This document shows, one piece after another, positions 22,265 through 33,944 of a DNA stretch of 64,000 bases. Both the position numbers and the translations under genes were made by a program. This DNA comes from Avena insularis (Eukaryota > Streptophyta > Magnoliopsida > Poales > Poaceae), in the NCBI GenBank assembly GCA_023614405.1, contig CM042690.1, positions 666,756,802-666,820,801 on the forward strand. Direction: 5' to 3'. The notes beneath the pieces were generated by a model. It saw only the letters and a list, made by a program, of their open reading frames with translations, searched no databases and was not told the origin of the DNA. Each line of letters opens with the position of its first letter. Position 1 is the first letter of the stretch.

Positions 22265-24648
22265 CTACAAGGTCAAAAGCACAATCATGAGACTCTCACA
22301 ATCGATTTCCAAGTGTATCGAGTACCGATATCGAGTGATGCACAAGGTCAAGTGTAGGAGAACTAACCAGAGGACTCGATCCAGCCATGCGACCGACGGA
22401 TTGATGACGGTGAAAGGCGACTGGTTGTTGGATCCACCGTCTGACCCAGCAGGCGGCGCCTGGTTGTTCGACCCACCAGGCAGCATCAAATTAGCCATCT
22501 ACACGATGGGAAATTGTGAGCATTAGACAATAAGAAAATATTGAAAATTACGAGCATTAGACAATAAAGACATGTGATCACTTACCCACGGGAAGGCGAA
22601 AGGAGGAGTAGGAAGAGACCCTGGTGGAGCAGTCATGAGCATTTGGTTTGCCATCCATTGCGTCATCTGCTGTTGCTGCTCCAGCATCGCCTGCTGCTGC
22701 CTAAGTTGCTGCTCCAGCTGTAGCTGCCGCTGCTCGGCTGCCTCTCTGCTTACCCTCTCAGCGGCCATCTCCTCCTACGTCGTGTAGCCGCGATATCATG
22801 AACATTGCAATGTAAAACATGTAGTAAACCAAAGATGACTGAGGAAGAAGAACATACCCATAACTGGTCGACAGCTATAACCGAAGGCCGTGGACGGGTC
22901 TCTACGGCAGGCATGGAGCTCGTCCTGCCACGCCGGATCTGGCGCATAGACAGAACGGTCCTAGGGTCGACGGACCCGTCAGCAATCCATAGGCGGCCAT
23001 TCCTCTGGCCCTGTCCCGCTAGCACGGCAACCTTAGGATCGAAGGGGGCGGTGTCAGGGTTGGAATCTTCGCCGTGCACCTGCTACTTTCGGGTACTTGC
23101 CCGGATCTTGGCTCCCTCATTGATCCACGGGGAGCCATTCACAGGCTCGTCCAAGGTGCGCATCTTCTTCCAAATGGCAAACATGGACGGCTCTACACCT
23201 GTCTTTACTTTCTGCAAATGAGAGGACAAAGATAAGTGAAGGGGGACTCCCTTGTGGAGTAAAGAATAACATGAGAAGCAAAAATAAAGAAAGCATTTGC
23301 TCACCTCTTTTTGCCTGACAAGGGCGAGGGGGATGCTGCCTTGGCGGTGTGATCCACCCTTCATCTCCTCTCGCCGCTTCTTTGTGGCCTCGTGTCTCTT
23401 GAGGTACTCGGCGTGTGTCCACCACGCTACCATCGCCGTGTAGCACCTCGCGTCATTACCGACAAACTGAGGAGGGTTCTACATCCACAAGGTACAGGTA
23501 TTAGTACAACATGAAATAGATGAAGGTCAAGAAATCAGTAAAACAGAAACACAACTACCTGCAGGTACTGCCATGGCTCGAAGAGCATGTCCCGGGCTTG
23601 ACTCTTGTTCATCCAGATCTTACGATCGCCAAACCAGTTGCGGACAGAGTTCACGCGTGCCTCGTAGTGCATGTCTTGCACCTTCCTCTTGGCAAGCTCG
23701 TTCACGATCGCCACGCACTCCGTTGAGTTCTCCCTGTGCATGTTGAAGTAATTCTACAAGTATGCACACAGGAAAAAGAGGACTCAAAGCCACGAGTCAA
23801 AGCCGCGATGATTTAATTATGACAAGTGAAACAAACTTACCTAGAACAGAACTTGAATCTTCTCCGCCATGTGGTTGTACTTTTTAGTCGGATCCGGGGC
23901 ATAGTGGTAATGCTTCCAAGTCCAAGCTACATCCTCCTGACCATTTGGGAGAGTGACAATCCTAGGAAAATACGCTCGAACCAGGGCTCCAAGGATGCTC
24001 GAGTAGCCACGATACGGCTTCATTCCATCCTCATATAGAAAGGAACTGCAAAATGAAAAATCATAATCAGTATGTGATGAAAATTCCAATATATGGTTAG
24101 CGGGTCAAATAATGTACCTCTTCCCAGCGGGTACGAGAACCTTATCCGCATAGGCATAAGGTAGATCGGGGAGTCTCGCAACCCCACGCCGATACGGAGC
24201 CTTGCTCTGTGGCGTAAGCCGCGGGTCCATGGCCGCGTACGCCTCAAGGTACGACGTCTCATCCTCCGGAGGATCCCACCTCAAGGTCATGTCAAGCTCG
24301 TAGGGTAAAGACCCCAACCCCTCATCCTCCGACTGCTGCGACTGCGCCTCATCATCCTCCTGGTCCTCCTCCTCCTGGTCCTGGTCCTTCTCCTGGTCCT
24401 GGTCCTCCTCCTCCTGGTCCTCCTCCTCGTCCTGGTCCACCACGGCCGGGGGGACTAGGATTCCTCCCACGCCTCCCACGCCCCCGGCACTGTGAAGTGC
24501 GCGGTGGAGGACTAGCACGCTCTCTCGAAGCTGATGTTGAAGCTTTCGAACCACCCTTTTTCGAACCACCCTTTTTTGAACCACCACTCACAAGGTCAAC
24601 CAAGCTTTTCAGCTTTTTGTAACGCCCTTTCCCCCCGGCATCTTTCAA
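22265..24648 (-). pseudogene. Second CACTA gene, En/Spm plant-transposase type, multi-exon
   Basis: The start at 24648 begins MKDAGGKGRYKKLKSL, followed by a basic Ser/Gly/Lys-rich stretch, an acidic Glu/Asp/Gln tract (near 24430-24350, in a shifted frame) and the core ELDMTLRWDPPED. Later exons carry PNGQEDVAWTWKHYHY, KVQDMHYEARVNSVRNWF, MVAWWTHAEYLKRHEATKKR and PSMFAIWKKMRTLDE, then a Gln-rich coiled-coil (QRQLQLEQQLRQQQAMLEQQ). This order is that of the plant transposase (Ptta/En/Spm) family, thought to act like TNPA in binding subterminal motifs. Introns with GT..AG ends are visible, for example 24118-24047. A TAG at 23841 stands where Trp is expected before the donor, and the acidic tract changes frame, so it is probably non-functional. 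Confidence 0.72.
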
Positions 24649-24689
24649 TCACCTGCAAAACAGAATAAAAAGAGTAGTTTATTAGTACA

Positions 24690-24875
24690 CATTAATTAGA
24701 TGAATAATAGTAAAAGCAACACCGATGAAAATAGATGAATATTAGAATGAAAAGAAACAATGAACATAATTAGATGAATAATAGTAAAAGCAACACCGAT
24801 GAAAATAGATGAATATTAGTAAAAGCAACAACGATGAAAATCGATGGATATTAGTAAAAGCAACAAGATTTATTA
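24690..24875. repeat. Tandem repeat between the two CACTA genes
   Basis: Units built on 'gatgaatattagtaaaagcaacaccgatgaaaata' recur about four times between the end of the transposase gene and the start of the second gene. Confidence 0.7.
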
Positions 24876-24957
24876 CATAGCATAGAGTTCTTACAAATAC
24901 AACAACCCAACAAATAGTACTACATAGATTAGTCTCATATTATTACTACTACATACA

Positions 24958-27900
24958 TCAGAAGCCTGTGTCAGGATTACGAATTGGAACACAGGTTTCA
25001 TCATCGCTATCATTCTCGGGCCACCAATAATCATCCACGAAACCTGGAGGTGGTCCCTGTGGAGCGTTGACGTCATGGCCTGCACGGAACGCCTTGAGCA
25101 AACTCACATCTTGTTGGTTGTGAACCTCGTCAACTTCATCTTGCACAGTGTTTTCCTCCTCGGCTTCTTGGTCATCATCTACGACCATGTCACTATCGGC
25201 GGACAAGTTGATAGTGAATTGCCCGGGGAGCCCTTCTTCCTGATAAAACTCGCCATCATTTGTTGAAGGGTCTAGGTGGCGGTAATCATCCTTGTTTGGC
25301 AAGGGCGGCCTGTTGCGTGTCGGTACCGTCATCACAACATCCCAGTCCGTTAGATGTTTTGTAGGGTTTTGGCATGGGTACGGAAGATAGAATACTTGGA
25401 AGGCCTGAGTAGCCAAAATATAGACATCATCTCCCGCATAAACGGAACTTCTCTTAACTTCGACCAGTCCAATTTCAGGATCCTGTTTCACCTGATGTGG
25501 ATCAAACCAATGGCATTTGAATACAACGGGATTTAGCCCTTTGCCAAAACCGTAATTCAACTCATATATACCCTCGACTCTTCCATAATACTGGAGGCCA
25601 TCTGAGCCTTCACAAAAGACCCCGCTATATGTTGTCTTCCGGTTGGGCCGGATAGTTGTGTATTCATGGGTATGGAAGCGATACCCATTCACGTCATAAG
25701 CATTGAACATGTCGACTGAATGGTTAAAGCCCCTGGCAATATTTCTTAGCTCGGGTTGCATATCTTTGTCAGTATTTGCCTACAAGTTAGAACGAGAAGT
25801 TTAGCATGAGAAGTTTAGCACAAGAAGTTGGATGGAATAGTACCAAACCACAGAACCAGTTGATGAAACCAAAACCACCACCCTTATCGAATAGATCCTG
25901 CTCCTCTTTCGGGTTAGGGTCCCTAAATGGATTATTCCAATATGCACGCTTGAACCGTCTATACCAATTTAAAAAGAAGAGCACGAAAGAGTTAGGCACG
26001 AACATAGGAGCAACTGTTTGCAAAAATCTAAAGGGTGAGCACTTACTCGATGTACGGCTTCACTTCATCCATGGTGTTCAAGACATACGACTGGATCAAC
26101 TCCCGCTCAGGTTTTTTCATTATGAACTTCTTCGTGCCACTTGATTTGCCACCAAGCCCTCTGAAGATGCTAAGCTTGGGTACATCCTCAGGGTTGGCGG
26201 CATTGTAACGGGAGACTGGGTTGTGCTTTGTGGGAATGTTGGCATCATAGTGCTTGGTGGTGAAGTTTGCAACCTCCTCATTAAGGACTGACTCAGCTAT
26301 GGATGCCTCGATCTTGCATTTATTGCCTGTTTTTGTACGAAGCCTCTGTGTTACTCTCTCTGGTGGATACTGCCAACAGGCCCACACAGGTCCCCCCCCC
26401 TTCAAAGCCTCGTCTGCGAGATGCAAGATCATATGTTGCATCGGATTGAAGAACCCTGGCGGAAGGATCATCTCTAGATCACAAAGCAACTGGGGTGCCT
26501 GTTCATGTATCTTCTCAACCACTTTATGGTCTAACTCCCTAGCACAAATCTGGCGGAAGAAAAAGCTCAACCTCGACAGCACTCGCCAAGTCTCCTCATC
26601 GACATAGCCTCGAATCATCACCGGCATTATTCGCTCAAGCCATACGTGGTAGTCATGACTCTTGAGCCCTTGTACTTGCAACATTTGCATGTCCGCACCC
26701 CTCATCCAGTTGGTTGCGTACCCATCAGGGAAAAACAAACTTTGCGTGATCCACTGGAAGATCTCCCTTTTTTGGGGCTTTGTTGGGCAGAACGGAGCCT
26801 TTGGCTTAGACCACCCTTTTCTGTCGTTGGTTCCAGGGGCTGCATTTTCAACTTTGGCCTATCGCACCATTGTTCTTGATCAATTCGAGCCTTGATGTTA
26901 TCCTTCGACTTCTCAGTTTGCATTATGGTGCTCCAAAGGTCCTTGCCGATATTCTTTTCGGTGTGCATTACATCAATGTTATGCGGGAGCTCGAGATCCT
27001 CAAAGTAAGGGAGCTTCCATAAGCATGGAATGTGGGTCCACTGGTGCGTGTCCCCATATCCCACGAAACCATTCCCATCAGGCTTAGGCTGGAGAGCTTC
27101 TAACTCAGCCTTGATTTCCTTTCCCGTCTTCAGACGTGGCTTTGGATCATGGACAACACGACCTTTCTTGAACCTCTTTTTATCATTCCTGTATGGATGA
27201 TTCGGCTCAAGGAACTTTCGATGTTCATCAAAGCAGGAATACTTGCCTCCCTTCGACAGCCAGAAGAAAGTCAGATCCTGCATGCACACTGGGCAAGGCC
27301 ACTTCCCATGCGTACACCAGCCGCAGAACAACGCACGTGCTGGTAGGTCATGCAGGGAGGTGTGGTACCAGACATACATATCGAAGTGCTCCTTGTTTGC
27401 GGCGTCATATGTTCGGATCCCGCGACCTTCCCAGCCACAAAACAAGTCATCCACTAGCGGTTCTAAATACACATTCATGTTCTTACCAGGGTATTTCGGT
27501 CTGAGGATTATCATCGACACAAACATGTTCTCTGATCTCATGCAGACGCCAGGGGGAGGTTCAGGGGAATAACAAACACTGGCCAACAACTGTATACTGC
27601 AGCCGACATACCATATGGATTGAACCCATCGGTTGATATGGCAACTGCTACGCTCCTCTTGTCACCGGCTTTCTCAGGATATTTCTTGACAAAGTTCTTC
27701 CATGCACTACCATCCGACGGATGTATCATCTTGTCGGTGTATCTATTCCCTTCTACTGCCTTTGCATCATTGGCAGTATCCTCGGTCATGAAGAGCCGTT
27801 GGATCCTCGGTAGCACTGGAAGATACCGGAGGATGTTTTGGGCAACCCCGGTCTGCCTATTCTGACCATCACCATTGGGATCGACCTCAAAGTACCTAGA

Positions 27901-28650
27901 GGATTTGCAGTGGATACAATAATTTGTCTTAGCATACTCCTTTCTGAATAGCATGCATCCCTTCGGACAAGCATGTATCGGCTCATATGACATCTTAAGG
28001 TCACGGAGGAGTTTGGTTGAATAGTAGAAGTTCTCCGGCAAGAGGTGCCCTTTCGGCAGAATGCTGCCAACAACGGCGAGCATATCATCGAAGTCATCTC
28101 TGGTCAAGTTCCTGTGGCTCTTGAAGGCCAAAAGGCGAGCGATGGCGTCCAGTTGGCTAACATCTGTATGTGCATGAAGGGGTCTCTGCGAGGCAAACAA
28201 AGTCTCGTAGTACTTTGCCGTGTTTTCCTCCGGCTCCTCACTTGTCTCCGCCTCCTGAGGTGTCTCCGCCTCTACATGAGGGCTTTCAGGTGCATTAGCA
28301 TTCACAAAGTTCTCTATGCACCTATCAAAACCAGCATCAAATTCCCCCCTTGGCTGACTTTGCTGCTGACTCTGCCGTGACTCCCTCCTAGCATGTTTCG
28401 CTAACTTTTCACCATGGAAAGTCCAAGTCTTGTAGGAAGGTGTGAACCCATAATTGACCAGGTGCCTACTAACATCATCCTTCGAATGTGTATTCAGGTT
28501 CTTGCATCTTGTACAGGGGCAGAAAATTTTTCTGGGTTTGGTGGGGACAGCAAACGCCCGGTTCACGAAGTCCTCGGCCTTTTCCTTCCATTCCATGGTA
28601 AAGTCCCACTTACTGACATAGCCCTCATACATCCAGTCACGATTCTCCAT
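24958..28650 (-). pseudogene. CACTA transposase, TNPD type
   Basis: The start at 28650 (MENRDWMYEGYVSKWDF) opens the transposon-associated N-terminal domain with CPCTRCKN near 28505. The central transposase domain follows: DAIARLLAFKS, LPKGHLLPENFYYSTKLL, KGCMLFRKEY, FGMS-like GFNPYGMSAAVYS, MYVWYHTSLHDLPAR, WTHIPCLWKLPYFEDL and HNIDVMHTEKNIGKDLW. A DUF4218-like part (MILPPGFFNPMQHMILHLADEAL) and, after an intron with donor at ~26045, a DUF4216-like end (NGYRFHTHEY, VVFKCHWFDP) complete it. It would cut and join the element's ends. Two single-base losses break the frame: in a C run near 27553 and near 26813. Either could be real decay or a sequencing error; otherwise the protein is well preserved. 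Confidence 0.9.
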
Positions 28651-28835
28651 CCTCTAATCAGTACGAAAACAGACATATACAATGCTTTCAATTAATCATA
28701 CCATTAAATAAATCCGTTATTAGTTCGGTTAATTTTAGTAAATATGGATTTTACGGCATGCATATATACACTTATCCCTCTAATAGGTAAAGAGGGTCCT
28801 AGCAACCGCCGGATCCGTAGATTGAGTACGTTCTC
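28651..28835. other. Region just upstream of the CACTA transposase start
   Basis: AT-rich, no supported coding region. As the transposase is on the minus strand, this and the next kilobase hold its 5' untranslated or promoter region. No clear TATA box was assigned. Confidence 0.4.
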
Positions 28836-28982
28836 CCTGCTCTACCCCGATCCGAGACAGAATTTCGGCAGCACCTCCCCGCTGCTCTCCCGATACACGT
28901 CTCGACAAAAAGCCGAGAGGGATGTGCATCCGGAGAACAACGGAGAGGCGCTGCCGAAATCCTATCTCGGGCCGGAGTAGAA
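28836..28982. repeat. Long imperfect inverted repeat (hairpin) upstream of the transposase
   Basis: The left arm (about 28840-28905) and right arm (about 28914-28980) are inverted copies: 'atttcggcagc' with 'gctgccgaaat', 'cctccccg.tg.tctcc' with 'ggagaacaacggagagg', and 'ctcg' closing onto 'cgag'. Arms of ~65 bp around a loop of a few bases would form a long stem if transcribed from either strand. Its position in the 5' region of a transposase gene makes small-RNA production possible; this is inference. Confidence 0.75.
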
Positions 28983-29021
28983 CAAGGAAAACGTACCCAA
29001 ACTACGCATCCGTCGGCTGTC

Positions 29022-29102
29022 CCGATAAATACCGTAAGAGTTACGGTTCAAAATATGCGAGACCACTAATGCATATTTATCAGCGTAACCCTTACGGCCG
29101 GG
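29022..29102. repeat. Second inverted repeat upstream of the transposase
   Basis: 'ccgtaagagttacgg' (29030-29045) pairs with 'cgtaacccttacgg' (29084-29097), and 'aaaatatgc' pairs with 'gcatattt'. A stem of about 30 bp with mismatches results. Confidence 0.65.
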
Positions 29103-29384
29103 AAGAGACGCCTAGGTAACGCGACAAACTTGGTGATCTAGACACGAAAAAAAACCTAATTACAAAAGAGGTGAACGGATTCTCACCCTCGAGCCATGAA
29201 GAAGACCAATGATCCTCCGGCAAAATCCCCTCCGACCGACGGTCCCCCTCAAACACAATGCATTTCCTGCACGAAAGAGAATAGTTCCATTTAACATACA
29301 ATTCCTAGTACTTTGATAATGATCCTACTTTTAATTTACTACAAACCCAATAACCTAGCATAGCAACATTGTTGGACAAACTTA

Positions 29385-29645
29385 GCTACAAACTACCCTA
29401 AATCCAATATATGACTAACAAAAACTAACCCTAAATCCAAAATATTACTAACTAAACTACCCCTAAATCCAATATATGACTAACAAAAACTAACCCTAAA
29501 TCCAATATATTAATAACTAAAACTACCCCTAAATCCAAAATATTACTAACTAGACTACCCCTAAATCCAATATCAGACTAAAACTCCACCTAAATCTAAT
29601 ATATTACTAACTAAAACTACCCCTAAATATATATTACTAATTACT
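29385..29645. repeat. Short tandem repeats on 'ccctaaatccaatat'
   Basis: About seven degenerate units of 'ctaactaaaactacccctaaatccaatatatta', 33-38 bp each, lie next to one another. They resemble plant telomere-like CCCTAAA by chance of composition, but the unit is longer and not telomeric. Confidence 0.7.
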
Positions 29646-29994
29646 AACTGAATAAAAAGAAGAAAAAAACTCACCAAGAGGAGGATGGCGTGCTCGGTGG
29701 AGGAGGGGGCGGCCGGCGTGCTCGGTGGAGGAGGGGCCGCCGACGTTGCTCGATGGAGGAGGGGGGCGACCGCGTCGGGCTCCACCCGCGAGCCTACCGA
29801 GCTCGGCCAGACCTGTGGCGTCAGGCGAGATGGAGGGAGCAGGGGCTGCGGTGAGCTGGGGAGGCTACTGGCATGAGGGCTGCTTGGTCTTTGGCGTGAA
29901 AGTGGCAAAGGCGGGCGGTGGCAAGCGTCAGGCGGCTGACGAGGAGCGGCCAGCAGAGCGCGCGAGTGGATAGGGCTCGCGTGGGCCCGCGAGC

Positions 29995-30210
29995 GAACCC
30001 TATACCGAGTCTTTGTCGTGTGTTACACGAATACACACGGCAAAGGACCCTTTGCCGTGTGTATTCGTGTAACACACGGCAAAGGAATCTTTGCCGTGTA
30101 CTCTATAAGTACACACGGCAAAGGACCCTGTGTCGTGTACATCTGTAAAACACACGGCAAAGAACCGTCTTTGCCGTCGGATTTTCCCTTTACCGTGTGT
30201 TTCGGCTACT
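29995..30210. repeat. Internal cluster of CACTA subterminal motifs
   Basis: At least eight TTTGCCGTGTG or CACACGGCAAAG copies, arranged as alternating inverted pairs ('cacacggcaaagg..ctttgccgtgtg'), lie 4 kb inside the element. The 354-bp array separates them from the terminal cluster at 33945-34337. Confidence 0.85.
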
Positions 30211-30424
30211 TTATTATTTTCTTTTGATTATAGTTATTTTAAGTTTTTAGTTTACTTTTTGTTGAATATTTGTTAGTATTAGTTGTGACAATGTGTATAC
30301 ACATACTTTTTGTTGAATATTTGTTGAATATTTTTAGTTTACAATGTCTAATCTTCATGTCCCCCCACATATCACGGTTTCGGAGCGAAGGTCACTCGTA
30401 TGTTAGGGTTCCGCACAAAACCAT

Positions 30425-33400
30425 GCTTCGGGGTAGATCTTGTCACAACATGTTCCCAAACATGGTTTTACATCATCACATGACCTAACCAAGCCTAAAA
30501 CAAGTGAGAGCTACACCGGACTACCCCTTTCAGAAGAAAGTCTAGGGGGTAGACGATCCGAGGCCCGCGGATCAGGGTTCCGCAGGAAGAAGAGCTTCGG
30601 GGCATCGGAACACATCCAAACCATGCATGTAACCCTAGCATGTGTAATGAAGTGTGGTGGCATGCTCAAAACTCCTAACCCTGGTTCCCAAGTGTGACCC
30701 CCTTCGCAGACATGCGATGTCCCCTAAAAACAAAGTGTCTGCAATCTGACTATTAGGGGGAAAAACCCCGTTACGGTGAAACCGGGGTAGATCTTGTCAC
30801 AACATGTTCCCAAACATGGTTTTACATCATCACATGACCTAACCAAGCCTAAAACAAGTGAGGGCTACACCGGGATACCCCTGTCAGAAGAAAGTCTAGG
30901 GGGGTAGACGATCCGAGGCCCGCGGATCAGGGTTCCGCAGGAAGAAGCGCTTCGGGGCATCGGAACACATCCAAACCATGCATGTGACACTAGCATGTGT
31001 AATGAAGTGTGGTGGCATGCTCAAAACTCCTAAACCTGGTTCCCAAGTGTGACCCCCTTCGCAGACATGCGCTGTCCCCTAAAAACAAAGTGTCTGCAAT
31101 CTAACTATTAGGGGGAAACTCCCCGTTTCGGTGAAACCGGGGTAGATCTTGTCACAACATGTTCCCAAACATGGTTTTACATCATCACATGACCTAACCA
31201 AGCCTAAAACAAGTGAGGGCTACACCGGGCTACCCCTGTCAGAAGAAAGTCTAGGGGGGTAGACGATCCGAGGCCCGCGGATCAGGGTTCCGTAGGAAGA
31301 AGCGCTTCGGGGCATCGGAACACATCCAAACCATGCATGTGACCCTAGAATGTGTAATGAAGTGTGGTGGCATGCTCAGAACTCCTAAACCTGGTTCCCA
31401 AGTGTGACCCCCTTCGCAGACATGCGATGTCCCCTAAAAACAAAGTGTCTGCAATCTGACTATTAGGGGGAAAAACCCCGTTACGGTGAAACCGGGGTAG
31501 ATCTTGTCACAACATGTTCCCAAACATGGTTTTACATCATCACATGACCTAACCAAGCCTAAAACAAGTGAGGGCTACACCGGGCTACCCCTGTCAGAAG
31601 AAAGTCTAGGGGGGTAGACGATCTGAGGCCCGCGGATCAGGGTTCCGCAGGAAGAAGCGCTTCGGGGCATCGGAACACATCCAAACCATGCATGTGACCC
31701 TAGCATGTGTAATGAAGTGTGTTGGCATGCTCAAAACTCCTAAACCTGGTTCCCAAGTGTGACCCCCTTCGCAGACATGCGATGTCCCCTAAAAACAAAG
31801 TGTCTGCAATCTGACTATTAGGGGGAAACTCCCCGTTTCGGTGAAACCGGGGTAGATCTTGTCACAACATGTTCCCAAACATGGTTTTACATCATCACAT
31901 GACCTAACCAAGCCTAAAACAAGTGAGGGCTACAGGCTACCCTGGCGAAGAAAGTCTAGGGGGGCTGACGATCGAGGCCCGCGGATCAGGGTTCCGCAGG
32001 AAGAAGCGCTTCGGGGCATAGGAACACATCCAAACCATGCATGTGACCCTAGCATGTGTAATGAAGTGTGGTGGCATGCTCAGAACTCCTAAACCTAGTT
32101 CCCAAGTGTGACCCCCTTCACAGACATGCGATGTCCCCTAAAAACAAAGTGTCTGCAATCTGACTATTAGGGGGAAACTCCCCGTTTCTATGAAACCGGG
32201 TTAGATCTTGTCACAACATGTTCCCAAACATGGTTTTACATCATCAAATGACCTAACCAAGCCTAAAACAAGTGAGGGCTACACCGGGCTACCTCGGGAA
32301 AGAAAGTCTAGGGGGTAGACGATCCGAGGCCCGCGGATCAGGGTTCCGTAGGAAGAAGCGCTTCGGGGCATCGGAACACATCAAAACCATGCATGTGACC
32401 CTAGCATGTGTAATGAAGTGTGGTGGCATGCTCAAAACTCCTAAACCTGGTTCCCAAGTGTGACCCCCTTCGCAGACATGCGATGTCCCCTAAAAACAAA
32501 GTGTCTGCAATCTGACTATTAGGGGGAAACTCCCCGTTTTGGTGAAACCGGGGTAGATCTTGTCACAACATGTTCCCAAACATGGTTTTACATCATCAAA
32601 TGACCTAACCAAGCCTAAAACAAGTGAGGGATACACCGGGCTACCCCTGTCAGAAGAAAGTCTAGGGGGGTAGACGATCCGAGGCCCGCGGATCAGGGTT
32701 CCACAGGAAGAAGCGCTTCGGGGCATCGGAACAAATCCAAACCATGCATGTGACCCTAGAATGTGTAATGAAGTGTGGTGGCATGCTCAGAACTCCTAAA
32801 CCTAGTTCCCAAGTGTCACCCCCTTCGCAGACATCCGATGTCCCCTAAAAACAAAGTGTCTGCAATCTGACTATTAGGGGGAAACTCCCCGTTTCGGTGA
32901 AACCGGGATAGATCTTGTCACAACATGTTCCCAAACATGGTTTTACATCATCACATGACCTAACCAAGCCTAAAACAAGTGAGGGCTACACCGGGCTACC
33001 CTTGTCAGAAGAAATTCTAGGGGGTAGACGATCTGAGGCCCGCGGATCAGGGTTCCGCAGGAAGAAGAGCTTCGGGGCATCGAACACATCCAAACCATGC
33101 ATGTGACCCTAGCATGTGTAATGAAGTGTGGTGGAATGCTCAAAACTCCTAAACCTGGTTCCCAAGTGTGACCCCCTTCGTAGACATGCGATGTCCCCTA
33201 AAAACAAAGTGTCTGCAATCTGACTATTAGGGGGAAACTCCCCGTTTCGGTGAAACCGGGGTAGATCTTGTCACAACATGTTCCCAAACATGGTTTTACA
33301 TCATCACATGACCTAACCAAGCCTAAAACAAGTGAGGGCTACACCGGGCTACCCCTGTCAGAAGAAAGTCTAGGGGGTAGATGATCCGAGGCCCGCGGAT

Positions 33401-33757
33401 CAGGGTTCCGCAGGAAGAAGCGCTTCGGGGCATCGGAACACATCCAAACCATGCATGTGACCCTAGCATGTGTAATGAAGTGTGGTGGAATGCTCAAAAC
33501 TCCTAAACCTGGTTCCCAAGTGTGACCCCCTTTGCAGACATGCGATGTCCCCTAAAAACAAAGTGTCTGCAATTTGACTATTAGGGGGAAACTCCCCGTT
33601 TCGGTGAAACCGGGGTAGATCTTGTCACAACATGTTCCCAAACATGGTTTTACATCATCACATGACATAACCAAGCCTAAAACAAGTGAGGGCTACACCG
33701 GGCTACCCTTGTCAGAAGAAAGTCTAGGGGGGTAGACGATCCGAGGCCCGCGGATCT
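30425..33757. repeat. 354-bp satellite array inside the CACTA element
   Basis: The anchor 'gtagatcttgtcacaacatg' occurs ten times, near 30433, 30787, 31142, 31497, 31852, 32201, 32553, 32908, 33261 and 33615, at spacings of 349-355 bp. All parts of the unit recur in order, including 'aaccatgcatgtgacc', 'gacccccttcgcagacatg' and 'gtgaaaccggggtag'. Copies are nearly identical. The array ends inside a unit at 33757 ('gcccgcggatctgggtcag'). The first copy is joined to unlike sequence at 30425. It lies at the 5' side of the transposase gene, between two subterminal motif clusters. Short open frames in it are by-products. Confidence 0.95.
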
Positions 33758-33944
33758 GGGTCAGATATGAACTGCAGGTACATGATCTAATAATGCTAAT
33801 GTTTTTTGTAAAAATCATTTTTAGGTTGATAATATGATGTTTCTTCAGAGATCCAATGCAAGTTTAGCCAGGCTCAGCCCCGAACTAAGAATCTTCGTAC
33901 TCGTCATTGTGAACGTAGTTTGGTGGAGGTAAGAAATAAAAAAA

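Noticed and set aside
24105..24587. Separate gene for the acidic Glu/Asp/Gln-rich frame
   Set aside because: It is the central part of the second CACTA gene read after a frame change; its end leads into a splice donor at 24118.
29385..29645. Interstitial telomeric repeat
   Set aside because: The CCCTAAA word occurs once per 33-38 bp unit, not in direct head-to-tail heptamers.
30440..33106. Repeated short ORFs (starting MSQHVPKHGF or similar) in the 354-bp array
   Set aside because: The unit length is close to a multiple of three, so the same chance frame recurs. The frames break at units of 355 or 349 bp, and there is no protein motif.
30425..33757. CRISPR-like array
   Set aside because: The whole 354-bp unit is repeated without unique spacers, in a plant transposon.
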